Positions 1-6,050 are shown, counted from the stretch's first letter. The stretch: DNA of 14,219 bases from DASPXK01 sp035637315 (GCA_035637315.1 DASPXK010000087.1:1-14219), one strand, 5' to 3'. The notes: a model not told the origin generated them from the letters alone. Numbers and translations: made by a program.

Positions 1-174
1 AGAGCCCGGGCGAGCGCCAGCGTCCCGAAGCGCCCACGCGGCTCGATCGATCGAGGCGTTCAGCTCGGCGTAGCTTTGGCAGAAGTCGCCGAACCGGACG
101 GCCAGCCGGTCCGGATGTCGCTGGACACGCCCCTCGAGCGCGCGCCGAAGGTTCACTGAGGATCGACCTCCCAT
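1..174 (-). CDS. AMP-forming acyl-CoA synthetase/ligase, N-terminal fragment
   Basis: This is the first 58 codons of a gene that runs off the left edge of the window. Reading the minus strand from the ATG at 174 gives an uninterrupted frame. It contains ALEGRVQRHPDRLAVRFGD and then SYAELNASIDRAAWALRDAG, followed by ARPGS. The order ALEXRXXXXPDXXAV, a few residues, TYAELN, then AXXLRXXGXXPGD is the characteristic N-terminus of the ANL superfamily (acyl-CoA synthetases, AMP-ligases, NRPS adenylation domains), which activate carboxylates with ATP. The AMP-binding and catalytic motifs lie outside the window, so the substrate cannot be judged. The start is uncertain: a GTG at 156 is preceded by GGGAGGT, a good ribosome-binding sequence, although its spacing of about 10 bases is slightly long. 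The gene lies 67 bases beyond the end of the upstream importer operon, on the same strand. Confidence 0.72.
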   Translation of the reverse strand, partial: MGGRSSVNLRRALEGRVQRHPDRLAVRFGDFCQSYAELNASIDRAAWALRDAGARPGS

Positions 175-178
175 GTCA

Positions 179-235
179 CCACCAAGACACTAGGCTCCTA
201 TATGTTCCCGTCTTGGTGTCTTGGTGTCTTGGTGG
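179..235. repeat. TCTTGGTG tandem repeat with inverted partner
   Basis: Three perfect copies of the 8-mer TCTTGGTG lie head to tail at 211-234. The segment 224-235 (GTGTCTTGGTGG) is the exact reverse complement of 179-190 (CCACCAAGACAC), so the spacer can fold into a 12-bp stem with a 33-base loop. It fills nearly all of the gap between the last permease of the importer operon and the acyl-CoA synthetase start. It may act as a transcription attenuator or terminator, but it has no following T-run. Arrays of this type are a known class of dispersed intergenic repeat in high-copy-repeat bacteria; that assignment is from memory. Confidence 0.75.
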
Positions 236-241
236 ATCACG

Positions 242-1021
242 TTACGAGGTGAGCATCTTGCGCAGGTCCATCAGCCGACTCGCGACCAGCAGGACCCCGA
301 CGGTGATGAGGATCGTGACTCCCGAGGCTGCCGCGACCACCGGGGTGACGTTGTAGCGGACCTGGGGCCAGATGAGCGTAGGCAGGGTCTGGGTGCGCGG
401 CGTGGCCAGAAAGAGCGCCATGATGAACTCATTCAGACTGATCACAAAAGCAAAGAAGATCGCCGTGACGAAGCCTGGCAGCATCTGCGGCGCCGTCACG
501 AGGACGAAGGCGCGGAGGGGCGAAGCGCCCAGCCCGCACGCGGCGGCCTCGAGGAGCGGGTCGATTGACGCCAGCGAAGCGCGCATCACGGTGAAGACCA
601 GCGGCGTGGCCCACAGCGAGTGCGCGATGGCGATGCTCAGCGGTGTGCCCCACAGGCCGATACGCTGGTGGAAGGCCAGGCTCTGAATCCCAAGCACGAC
701 GGGCGGGACGAACAGCGGAGTTAGGATCGCGGCGCCGACCAGCGCCCGGCCGCGAAATCGCCAGCGCTCGAAGGCCACCGCGGCGGTCGTCCCACTCACG
801 AGCGCTAGCGGGACCGTTATGGAAGCGATCTGCAGGCTGTTCCAGAGACCAGCTAGCCAGCGCGGGTCGGCGAAAAACTCGCGGTACCAGCGCAGCGAGA
901 GGTATCCGGTCGAGAACGACAGGTCGAGCGTGTTCGAGTCGGCGACCGATACGAGCAGGCAGAAGAGGAGCGGCGCCAGCAGATACGTCGCCGCCAGGAG
1001 CGCGAAGAGGTGGTGGATCAC
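242..1021 (-). CDS. ABC transporter permease, PotC-like (spermidine/putrescine type)
   Basis: This 259-residue integral membrane protein is the second transmembrane subunit of the PotABCD-like importer. It has about six hydrophobic segments. The binding-protein-dependent transport motif reads EAAACGLGASPLRAF followed by VTAPQMLPG, matching the EAA loop that docks on the ATPase. The length is typical for PotC-family permeases (about 255-280). The start is GTG at 1021, and its GTGA overlaps the TGA stop of the upstream permease by four bases, so the two are translationally coupled. It is the last gene of the operon; its stop at 242 is followed by the TCTTGGTG repeat. The closest named relatives would be the polyamine, iron(III) or 2-aminoethylphosphonate permeases of the same family, and substrate cannot be read from the sequence. 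Confidence 0.9.
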   Translation of the reverse strand: MIHHLFALLAATYLLAPLLFCLLVSVADSNTLDLSFSTGYLSLRWYREFFADPRWLAGLWNSLQIASITVPLALVSGTTAAVAFERWRFRGRALVGAAILTPLFVPPVVLGIQSLAFHQRIGLWGTPLSIAIAHSLWATPLVFTVMRASLASIDPLLEAAACGLGASPLRAFVLVTAPQMLPGFVTAIFFAFVISLNEFIMALFLATPRTQTLPTLIWPQVRYNVTPVVAAASGVTILITVGVLLVASRLMDLRKMLTS

Positions 1022-1920
1022 CGCCCGAGCCCCCGTTCGATGCGCCGCTGGAGCAGATACGCCGCCAGGACCAGAACTAGCACGAACAGCGAGTTGACCA
1101 CGGCCAGCGTCGCGCCGAGTGGCCAGTTCACGTCCTCAAACGTCTGGGTGTACACCTCCACCGCGGCCGGGTACAACTCCGGGTTGCCCAGGACGACGGG
1201 AGCCGTGAAGGCGCCCAAAGCCCAGATCAAGCTAACCAGCGCCGCCAGCAGGACGCTGGGGAGGGTAAGCTTGAACGGCACCTCGAAGAAGGCCCGGAGC
1301 GGCCCGGCGCCCATGCCTCGAGCGGCGTCCACGAGCTGGCTGTCGACGCCATGCAGGGCGGTCGCGATGATCAGGATCGGGTACGGCGCGATGATCAGCG
1401 TTTCGCCGACGACCACGGCGAACAGGTTCGCGAACATAGGGAGCGGCTCGCGAATCAGGCCGCTGGCCAGCAGCACCAGATTGATCGGCCCGGCGTTGGC
1501 CAAAAGCACGAGCAGGCCATACATCGCCACCAACAGGTTGGTGAACTTGGGCAGCAGCACGGCCAGCAGCGTCGCGCCCTTTAGGCCCGGCCCGGCCCGC
1601 CACAGGTAGGCGGCCAGCGGGTAGGCGAGCGCCATCGCCGCCACGGTGACGATCAGCCCCAGCCGAGCGGTGGCGAACGCCAGGCGATTGAAGTACGGAT
1701 CGGTCAGAACCCTGCCGTAATGCTCGACCGTCAGGGTATCGGCCAGGTAAAAGCCGCCCGGCCCGGTGGCACGCTCGTACAGGCTGAGGCGCACCAACCA
1801 AGCCAGCGGGACCACGAAGAACAAACCAAGCGTGGCCAGGCATGGCGAGAGCAGCAGCCACGGGCGCGGATCGACTCGCCCTGGTCCGAGCTGTCGGAAC
1901 GTCGGGCTGGCGGCGGCCAC
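1018..1920 (-). CDS. ABC transporter permease, PotB-like (spermidine/putrescine type)
   Basis: This 300-residue inner-membrane permease pairs with the downstream PotC-like subunit to form the transport channel. A short cytoplasmic N-terminus is followed by a first helix containing GLFFVVPLAWLVRLSLY. An extracytoplasmic segment (TLTVEHYGRVL, DPYF) is typical of PotB/CysT-type proteins. The EAA-type loop reads DAARGMGAGPLRAFFEV then LTLPS, with D replacing the usual E. The start is GTG at 1920, only three bases after the ATPase stop, and AAGGG at 1928-1932 inside the end of the ATPase gene can serve as its ribosome-binding site. The stop overlaps the next start. Family and role are secure; the transported compound is not. 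Confidence 0.9.
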   Translation of the reverse strand: MAAASPTFRQLGPGRVDPRPWLLLSPCLATLGLFFVVPLAWLVRLSLYERATGPGGFYLADTLTVEHYGRVLTDPYFNRLAFATARLGLIVTVAAMALAYPLAAYLWRAGPGLKGATLLAVLLPKFTNLLVAMYGLLVLLANAGPINLVLLASGLIREPLPMFANLFAVVVGETLIIAPYPILIIATALHGVDSQLVDAARGMGAGPLRAFFEVPFKLTLPSVLLAALVSLIWALGAFTAPVVLGNPELYPAAVEVYTQTFEDVNWPLGATLAVVNSLFVLVLVLAAYLLQRRIERGLGR

Positions 1921-1923
1921 GCG

Positions 1924-3117
1924 CTAGCCCTTGAAGACCATCGCGGCGTCGGCCGGCCAGGAGAGCGTGACCGCGTCGCCGGGCGCGAACCGCGCCAGGC
2001 CGGCGGCGTTCGGCTCGGACACTTTGAGGACACTCCCGTCGGCCATCTCGACCAGGTAGAGGGTGGAGGACCCGAGGTACGAGGAGAAGCGGACGTGCCC
2101 GTCGACCGTCACAGACCTGTCTGCCAGCCCCTCCCCTAAAGGGAACGGAGGCGGCTCCCCCTTCCCTTTAGGGAAGGGGGAGGGGGGGTTAGGTCGGGAG
2201 TGAAGTCCAATCCGCTCCGCGCGCAAGCACACGGTCGCTCGGTCTCCCTCGTCGAGGGCCTGGTCGGACACGATCCGAAGCAGCAGACCACCGACCCGAG
2301 CCTCGGCGACTGTGCCATTGGCAACCACGACCACGCCGCGCATAACGTTCATCTCACCGATGAAGCTGGCCACGAACGGGTTGGCGGGCGAGTTATACAG
2401 CTCGGCCGGAGCAGCCACTTGCTGGACCTTGCCGCGGTGCAGCACCACGACCCGGTCGGCCATGGTCAGGCTTTCCTCCTGGTCGTGCGTGACGAAGATC
2501 GTGGCGATCCCGAGCCGCTTTTGCAGCTGCCGAAGCTCGACCCGCATCTCGTCCCGTAGGCGTCTGTCCAGGCTGGCGAAGGGCTCGTCCAATAGGAGCA
2601 GGGCAGGTCGGTACGCGATCGAGCGGGCAAGAGCAACCCGCTGCTGCTGGCCGCCCGACAGCTGTCTGGGAAAACGCCCCTCCATCCCCTCCAGGCGGAC
2701 CAGATCGAGCGCCCAGCGGAGCCGCTCGGCGCGCTCAGAGCCGTCAATACCCCGCATGCGCAGCCCAAAGCCAACGTTGTCCTCGACGCTCATGTGGGGG
2801 AACAGGGCGTAGCTCTGGAAGACCATCCCGACGTCGCGGCGGTGGACTGGAACTCCGTCCATTGGCCGCCCGTCGATGCTGAGCCGGCCGGCATCAGGCT
2901 GCTCGTAGCCGCCGATGACGCGGAGGAGGGTCGACTTGCCCGCTCCGCTCGGACCGAGCACGAACAACAGCTCGCCTGGCGTGATCGTCAGCGATACGTC
3001 GTCAAGCGCCAGGTTTGGTCCATACCGTTTGGTGATCCCCAGCAGCTCGACAGCCGGGAATTGAGAATTGAGAATTGAGAATTGAGAAAGGGCGTCGTTG
3101 CGCCGGCTAATTCTCAA
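1924..3117 (-). CDS. ABC transporter ATPase, PotA/CysA-like, with repeat-derived start and insert
   Basis: This is the ATP-hydrolysing subunit of the importer. All catalytic motifs are present: Walker A GPSGAGKST (55-63), Q-loop Gln101, signature LSGGQ (153-157), Walker B LLLLDEP (173-179), D-loop SLD and switch His211. A TOBE-type regulatory domain follows from about residue 255. Two oddities stand out. First, the only ATG/GTG/TTG in frame is TTG at 3117, which sits inside a heptad repeat; residues 11-20 (SQFSILNSQF) are read from that repeat, and the conserved domain begins only at VELLGITKRYG. Second, residues about 310-331 (NPPSPFPKGKG, EPPPFPLGEG) are an in-frame palindromic repeat within the TOBE region, after the conserved CLRAERIGL. 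At 397 residues it is longer than most PotA proteins (about 350-380), consistent with these additions. The TTG lies 10 bases past the binding-protein stop, which suggests coupled translation. Confidence 0.92.
   Translation of the reverse strand: MRISRRNDALSQFSILNSQFPAVELLGITKRYGPNLALDDVSLTITPGELLFVLGPSGAGKSTLLRVIGGYEQPDAGRLSIDGRPMDGVPVHRRDVGMVFQSYALFPHMSVEDNVGFGLRMRGIDGSERAERLRWALDLVRLEGMEGRFPRQLSGGQQQRVALARSIAYRPALLLLDEPFASLDRRLRDEMRVELRQLQKRLGIATIFVTHDQEESLTMADRVVVLHRGKVQQVAAPAELYNSPANPFVASFIGEMNVMRGVVVVANGTVAEARVGGLLLRIVSDQALDEGDRATVCLRAERIGLHSRPNPPSPFPKGKGEPPPFPLGEGLADRSVTVDGHVRFSSYLGSSTLYLVEMADGSVLKVSEPNAAGLARFAPGDAVTLSWPADAAMVFKG
2125..2193. repeat. C/G-rich palindromic repeat inserted in-frame in the ATPase gene
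   Basis: Positions 2155-2167 and 2170-2182 are perfect inverted arms (CTCCCCCTTCCCT and its complement) separated by two bases. A second pair, 2134-2145 (CCCTAAAGGGAA) and 2162-2173, also matches perfectly. The block is flanked by runs of C and G. Read on the minus strand it encodes a Pro/Gly/Lys-rich stretch (PPSPFPKGKGE, PPPFPLGEG) unlike the rest of the ATPase. It keeps the frame open. Composition and symmetry mark it as an intergenic-type dispersed repeat that has landed in a surface position of the TOBE domain. Confidence 0.85.
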
Positions 3118-3134
3118 TCCTCAATTCTCAATTC
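3058..3134. repeat. GAATTGA heptad inverted repeat between binding-protein and ATPase genes
   Basis: The left arm has four perfect GAATTGA units (3058-3085) plus GAA. The right arm (3109-3134) has three complementary units, one with a single change (TCAATCC), plus a partial one. The arms can form a stem of about 26 bp around a 20-base loop (3089-3108). The element holds the TGA stop of the binding protein (3128-3130) and the TTG start of the ATPase (3115-3117). By analogy with the REP element between malE and malF, a stable hairpin here could protect the upstream binding-protein message and lower expression of the membrane components; that role is inference. Confidence 0.85.
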
Positions 3135-4333
3135 GTTTTTCGGAGGATCTCGCGGTTCCAGAAATCGACGATCTTGCTGGCCTGTTTGTCGTACACGTCA
3201 TAGGGGTAGTAGTTGAGGTTGGCCCAGTCCTCCTGGCTGTGCGGGTAGACCCGCGCCCAGATCGGATTGCGCGGCGCCACCTCGGCCGCCACCTCCGGGA
3301 TGTTGCACGACAGCTCGCCGGTCTTGTCGGCAATGGCCCGCTGAAACTCTGAGCCGGCGATGAAGTTGATCGCGTCTTCGGCGACCTGCACGCTCCGCGT
3401 GTTCTTGGGGACCAGGAAGAACAGCTGGACGTACGCGCGGTCGTGGGGTGGGATCACCAGACCGAGCGGCTTGGCATCGGCGAGCGGCTGAATCAGACCG
3501 TTGCCGTGAATGTTGCCGGCCTTGACGTTTTTGAGGACCAGCGCCTGAACCGCGTCAGCCGTCGAGGGCCACCAAAACTTCACCCAGTCGCGCTTCTGGC
3601 GAGCGAATTGGAGCACCCCGTCCAGGTCGTTCTCGATCATCTGGCGGGCGGAGCCGGGTTTACCGTCCAGCGCAGCCTTGGCCGCGGCGAACGTGTACAG
3701 CGACATGTAGTAGGCGTTGTAGAGCATGATCTCGCCTTTGAGACCTTCCGCGAACAGGTCGCCCCAACTCGTGAATGGAGTGGTCACTAGCTCGCTGTTC
3801 CAGGCCAGCGTCATAGCCGAGCTGATGAACGGCACGCCCCATCCGTCGCGGTAGATCCAGCTGTCGAGCACCCTGGGAGCGAAGCGCCTTGCGTTGGGCG
3901 CCCGCTCCAGATCGATCCTGGTGAACAGACCGTCGCGGATGCTTGGGAAGCCCTGGGTTGGGTCGGTCATAACCAGGTCGAACGGGACCTGATCGGCGGG
4001 CGAGACCTTCAGCTTGGGAGCCATGTCCCACCAGCCCGGGTCGAGCGTTACCTTGACCCCGCGCTGGGCCTCGAAGGAGGGGACGAACAGATCGCGGTAG
4101 GCGCGCTCAGTGAGCCCCGAGTACACGAACATGGTGAATTCGCGCGGCTGGTCCTCCTGGTCTGCCGCGGCTGGCGCGGGGGTGGGGCCGGCCGCGCCCG
4201 TTCGCGCCGCCGGCTGGCAGCCGAGCAGTCCTCCACCCGTGAGCAGAGCGGCCAAGCCGCCAGCACCTTTCAGCAGGCGCCGTCGGCTCGAGCGTCGTGC
4301 GAGCGGCGAATCAGCCGGCAGTTCGGCACGCAT
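3128..4333 (-). CDS. Extracellular solute-binding protein, PotD-like Tat lipoprotein
   Basis: This is the substrate-capturing subunit of the importer, 401 residues from the chosen start. A twin-arginine signal (SSRRRLLKG, residues 15-23) precedes a hydrophobic stretch and lipobox LLGC, with Cys39 as the lipidated residue, so it should be exported folded and anchored outside the membrane. An Ala/Pro linker follows, then the family-1 fold beginning FTMFVYSGLTERAYRDLF, with PFDLVMTDPTQG, WGVPFISSAMTLAWNSE and AINFIAGSEFQRAI resembling PotD/PotF-like proteins. The frame stays open upstream to 4444, but ATG 4333 is preferred: GGAG lies seven bases before it, and the signal peptide then has a normal length. 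It is the first gene of the operon, behind the promoter at 4402-4430. Its stop codon lies in the heptad repeat. Ligand unknown: polyamine-like, but iron, thiamine or phosphonate relatives cannot be excluded. Confidence 0.9.
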   Translation of the reverse strand: MRAELPADSPLARRSSRRRLLKGAGGLAALLTGGGLLGCQPAARTGAAGPTPAPAAADQEDQPREFTMFVYSGLTERAYRDLFVPSFEAQRGVKVTLDPGWWDMAPKLKVSPADQVPFDLVMTDPTQGFPSIRDGLFTRIDLERAPNARRFAPRVLDSWIYRDGWGVPFISSAMTLAWNSELVTTPFTSWGDLFAEGLKGEIMLYNAYYMSLYTFAAAKAALDGKPGSARQMIENDLDGVLQFARQKRDWVKFWWPSTADAVQALVLKNVKAGNIHGNGLIQPLADAKPLGLVIPPHDRAYVQLFFLVPKNTRSVQVAEDAINFIAGSEFQRAIADKTGELSCNIPEVAAEVAPRNPIWARVYPHSQEDWANLNYYPYDVYDKQASKIVDFWNREILRKTN

Positions 4334-4340
4334 GTGACTT

Positions 4341-4344
4341 CTCC
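4341..4344 (-). promoter_or_regulatory. Ribosome-binding site deciding the binding-protein start
   Basis: On the minus strand GGAG stands seven bases before the ATG at 4333. This supports 4333 over the longer open frame from 4444, whose extra N-terminus would include the promoter region. Confidence 0.65.
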
Positions 4345-4401
4345 ACGGTGTTGGCGCCTCCGGCGAACTGGATCGACCTAGCGGCGGGGCTCGCACGGAC
4401 G

Positions 4402-4430
4402 AGTATAGGCAGGCAGGAATTGGGCGGCAA
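4402..4430 (-). promoter_or_regulatory. Sigma70-like promoter of the PotABCD-like operon
   Basis: On the minus strand TTGCCG (4425-4430) and TATACT (4402-4407) are separated by exactly 17 bases. Transcription would begin near 4395, giving a leader of about 60 bases before the ATG at 4333. No operator could be recognised. The -10 with its preceding CC (CCTATACT) is the same as that of the second importer's promoter. Confidence 0.68.
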
Positions 4431-4482
4431 TTCGATGCCCACACTGAGTACGAAGCGCAGGCCCGCCGGGATCACCCGGAAA

Positions 4483-4557
4483 TGGTAGGGGTCGCTGCTC
4501 GCCGCGCCCTAGATTGCGGCCCCGATGTGCAAGGGCGCAGCAAGCGGCGCCCCTACA
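4483..4557. repeat. TGTAGGGGCGC inverted repeat between lexA and importer operon
   Basis: The left arm 4483-4509 begins TGGTAGGGGTCGCTGC and the right arm 4533-4557 ends GGCGCCCCTACA. They are imperfect reverse complements over about 25 bases with a loop of 23 bases. The element starts three bases after the lexA stop codon, so it is placed to end or trim the lexA transcript, although there is no T-run. The GTAGGGGCGC arm resembles dispersed palindromic repeats seen in several repeat-rich phyla (from memory). No gene lies in 4334-4559. Confidence 0.7.
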
Positions 4558-4559
4558 GG

Positions 4560-5189
4560 TTAGAGGTTGCGGATGACGGAGACGACTTTGCCCTGAACGC
4601 GAAGCTGCTGGGGGTCCACGAAGATCGGCTGCATGGCCGCGTTGGCGGGTTGGAGGCGGATGCGGTCGCGCTCGCGGTAGAGGCGTTTGAGGGTGGCGAC
4701 CCCCTCGCCCGACGGGGCCTGGTCCATCATCAGCGCGACGACGATCTCGCCGTTGTCGGCTGTATCCTGGGGGCGGATGATAACCAGGTCGCCGTCGTCG
4801 ATCAGGTCCTCGATCATCGACTTGCCCTTGACCCGCAGCGCGTAGCAGCCGTCGGGCACGGTGCCGGACGTGAACTCAAGGTACTCCTCATGGCCTTCGA
4901 TCGCCTCAATCGGCTCGCCGGCCGCGATTCGGCCTTTGATCGGGACGTGAACGAGTCGCGGCCGGTCGGGTGCCCTGCGACTCAGCAGACCGAGCCCACG
5001 TGAGACCTCGCGGTCGCGCCGGATCAGCCCCTCCCGCTCGAGAGCGCGCAAGTTGTAGTCGACCACGGAGGTCGAGCTGATACCGGCCGCCTGGCCGATC
5101 TCGCGGATACTCGGCGGATAGCTGTGCTCCTCGGTGTACCGTTCGAGGAACTCCAGGATCCGGCGCTGTCGCTCTGATAGCCTGCGCAT
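4560..5189 (-). CDS. lexA: LexA SOS repressor (S24 self-cleaving)
   Basis: LexA represses DNA-damage-response genes and cleaves itself when RecA filaments form. The 209-residue protein has a winged-helix N-terminus (LSERQRRILEFLERYTEEHSY, then PPSIREIGQAAGISSTSVVDYN), a linker, and the S24 domain. The cleavage site is Ala90-Gly91 in GRIAAGEP, the nucleophile is Ser124 in GKSMIEDLIDDGD and the general base is Lys168 in VATLKRL. ATG 5189 is preferred over GTG 5201 because GGGAGG lies just before the ATG, overlapping the longer alternative, and the homologous region starts at MRRLSERQ. It is a single-gene transcript with its own promoter and operator upstream and an inverted repeat immediately downstream. 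All catalytic residues are present, so it should be functional. Confidence 0.96.
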   Translation of the reverse strand: MRRLSERQRRILEFLERYTEEHSYPPSIREIGQAAGISSTSVVDYNLRALEREGLIRRDREVSRGLGLLSRRAPDRPRLVHVPIKGRIAAGEPIEAIEGHEEYLEFTSGTVPDGCYALRVKGKSMIEDLIDDGDLVIIRPQDTADNGEIVVALMMDQAPSGEGVATLKRLYRERDRIRLQPANAAMQPIFVDPQQLRVQGKVVSVIRNL

Positions 5190-5193
5190 CTCG

Positions 5194-5199
5194 CCTCCC
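5194..5199 (-). promoter_or_regulatory. lexA ribosome-binding site
   Basis: GGGAGG on the minus strand ends four bases before ATG 5189. It falls inside the coding sequence if GTG 5201 is used, so it argues for the shorter LexA. Confidence 0.65.
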
Positions 5200-5219
5200 A
5201 CCCGCTGCTCGCCACGGGC

Positions 5220-5235
5220 TAGAACAGCCGTTCTA
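5220..5235. promoter_or_regulatory. LexA operator (SOS box)
   Basis: TAGAACAGCCGTTCTA is a perfect inverted repeat TAGAAC-N4-GTTCTA. GAAC-N4-GTTC is the core of the Gram-positive/actinobacterial type of SOS box. It begins about five bases downstream of the lexA -10 hexamer and covers the expected transcription start, the usual position for autorepression. A further half-site, TAGAAT, is the -10 itself. Confidence 0.82.
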
Positions 5236-5240
5236 CGCGC

Positions 5241-5269
5241 ATTCTAGCAGTCGGCGTGAGACCTGTCAA
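5241..5269 (-). promoter_or_regulatory. Sigma70-like promoter of lexA
   Basis: On the minus strand a consensus TTGACA (5264-5269) and TAGAAT (5241-5246) are separated by 17 bases. The predicted start, near 5234, lies inside the LexA operator. The -35 is itself the centre of a 14-base palindrome, ACCTGT-TG-ACAGGT (5261-5274). Confidence 0.82.
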
Positions 5270-5286
5270 CAGGTCCATTGTGGTTG

Positions 5287-5520
5287 TGGTCGGGGCAGCT
5301 TCGTGGTGCTCAAAGATGATCAAGGGCCAAAGATGATCAAGATGACCATGCGTCTGCGTCATCACCTTTGCGTGATCATCTTTGGACAAGTAGCGGTGGA
5401 TCGCTACGGTCGGGGCAGCACCGGCAGGGAGGCAGAGGCAGTCACGCAGCTCGGCGGGTGTGTGAGCGCGATTCATCGCGCTCTGTCTCTGCCGGGCCGC
5501 GATGAATCGCGCCGCTACGA
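5287..5520. repeat. Mosaic of inverted repeats in the lexA-NTF2 gene spacer
   Basis: This gene-free stretch is almost entirely repeats. CAAAGATGATCAAG occurs twice (5311-5324, 5328-5341), and CCAAAGATGATCA (5327-5339) has an exact inverted partner at 5373-5385. GTAGCG at 5390-5395 pairs with CGCTAC at 5402-5407, and GTAGCGG at 5390-5396 also pairs with CCGCTAC at 5512-5518. GCGCGATTCATCGCG at 5466-5480 has an exact inverted partner at 5498-5512. An imperfect pair, 5421-5437 with 5481-5495, lies between. GGTCGGGGCAGC occurs directly at 5288-5299 and 5408-5419. Open frames across it are repeat-encoded and are not called as genes. Confidence 0.8.
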
Positions 5521-5542
5521 GAAACGATCGGCGTCCACTCAA

Positions 5543-5548
5543 TACAAT
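5543..5548 (+). promoter_or_regulatory. Possible -10 element for the NTF2-like gene
   Basis: TACAAT differs from TATAAT at one position and would place the transcription start at about 5555, next to ATG 5556, implying a leaderless message. No convincing -35 hexamer is visible 16-18 bases upstream. Tentative. Confidence 0.35.
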
Positions 5549-5555
5549 GGGCTGG

Positions 5556-6050
5556 ATGTCGGAACAAGCTGTCCCCACGCCCGGGGCGGACCGATTTCTG
5601 ATCGGCATCGTGGCCGCCGCCGTGCTGCTGATTGGGGTCGGTATCGCGGCCGTCCTGCTGGTCGGTAGGCTGCCCTCCTCGCCGCCCGTTGACCCGAGCT
5701 CGCCGGTCGGTGTTGTCCAGGCTTACGTCCAGGCGCTGCGAGCCGGCGACCTCGAGCGCGCCTACGGCTACCTCAGCCGGTCGGCCCAGAAATCGGTCCC
5801 GCTCGACACCTATCGCCAGCGTTTTCCCCGCTATTACGAGCCGGCCGCGACGGATCAGCGACTTCTGATCGAGCCGGTCACGGTCGGGTCCGATGCTGCC
5901 GAAGTCAAGGTGACGATCAGTCGGTTCTCGGCGCGATCGGATCCTTTCTCGGCCAGCAGCTCCCACCGCGACGTGACCGTTCGGCTGGTCAAAGAGGACG
6001 GTGTCTGGCGCGTCAATCAGCCGCTCGAGCCGTACCCTCTCTTGTACTAG
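5556..6050 (+). CDS. Membrane-anchored protein with NTF2-like (DUF4878-type) domain
   Basis: The product has 164 residues from ATG 5556. A short cytoplasmic head (MSEQAVPTPGADRF) leads into one transmembrane helix (LIGIVAAAVLLIGVGIAAV and LLV), then a Pro/Ser linker. The remainder (VGVVQAYVQALRAGDLERAY, then LSRSAQK, VPLDTYRQRF, and strands ending VTVRLVKEDGVWRVNQPLE) has the layout of NTF2-like DUF4878/lumazine-binding-type domains: helices with a D-x-E-x-A-Y turn followed by a beta sheet ending in a DGxWRV strand. The domain should face outside. The frame is open from 5502, but that ATG is part of an inverted repeat; 5547 is another possible start, though it overlaps the possible -10. None has a clear ribosome-binding site. 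It is 12 bases upstream of the DUF5671-type gene and is probably co-transcribed. The biochemical role is unknown. Confidence 0.8.
   Translation: MSEQAVPTPGADRFLIGIVAAAVLLIGVGIAAVLLVGRLPSSPPVDPSSPVGVVQAYVQALRAGDLERAYGYLSRSAQKSVPLDTYRQRFPRYYEPAATDQRLLIEPVTVGSDAAEVKVTISRFSARSDPFSASSSHRDVTVRLVKEDGVWRVNQPLEPYPLLY

Noticed and set aside
179..235. CRISPR-like array
   Set aside because: The repeats are 8 bases long, adjacent and without spacers; no cas genes are in the window.
1419..1436. GAACAGGTTCGCGAAC resembling a LexA box
   Set aside because: The GAAC and GTTC halves are separated by two bases rather than four, and the site is inside a permease gene.
4334..4444. N-terminal extension of the first binding protein to 4444
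   Set aside because: It would put the promoter elements in coding sequence and displace the twin-arginine signal 37 residues from the start.
5219..5608. Minus-strand open frame of 129 codons upstream of lexA
   Set aside because: It runs through the NTF2-like gene start, the repeat mosaic, and the lexA promoter and operator; its product is repeat-encoded.
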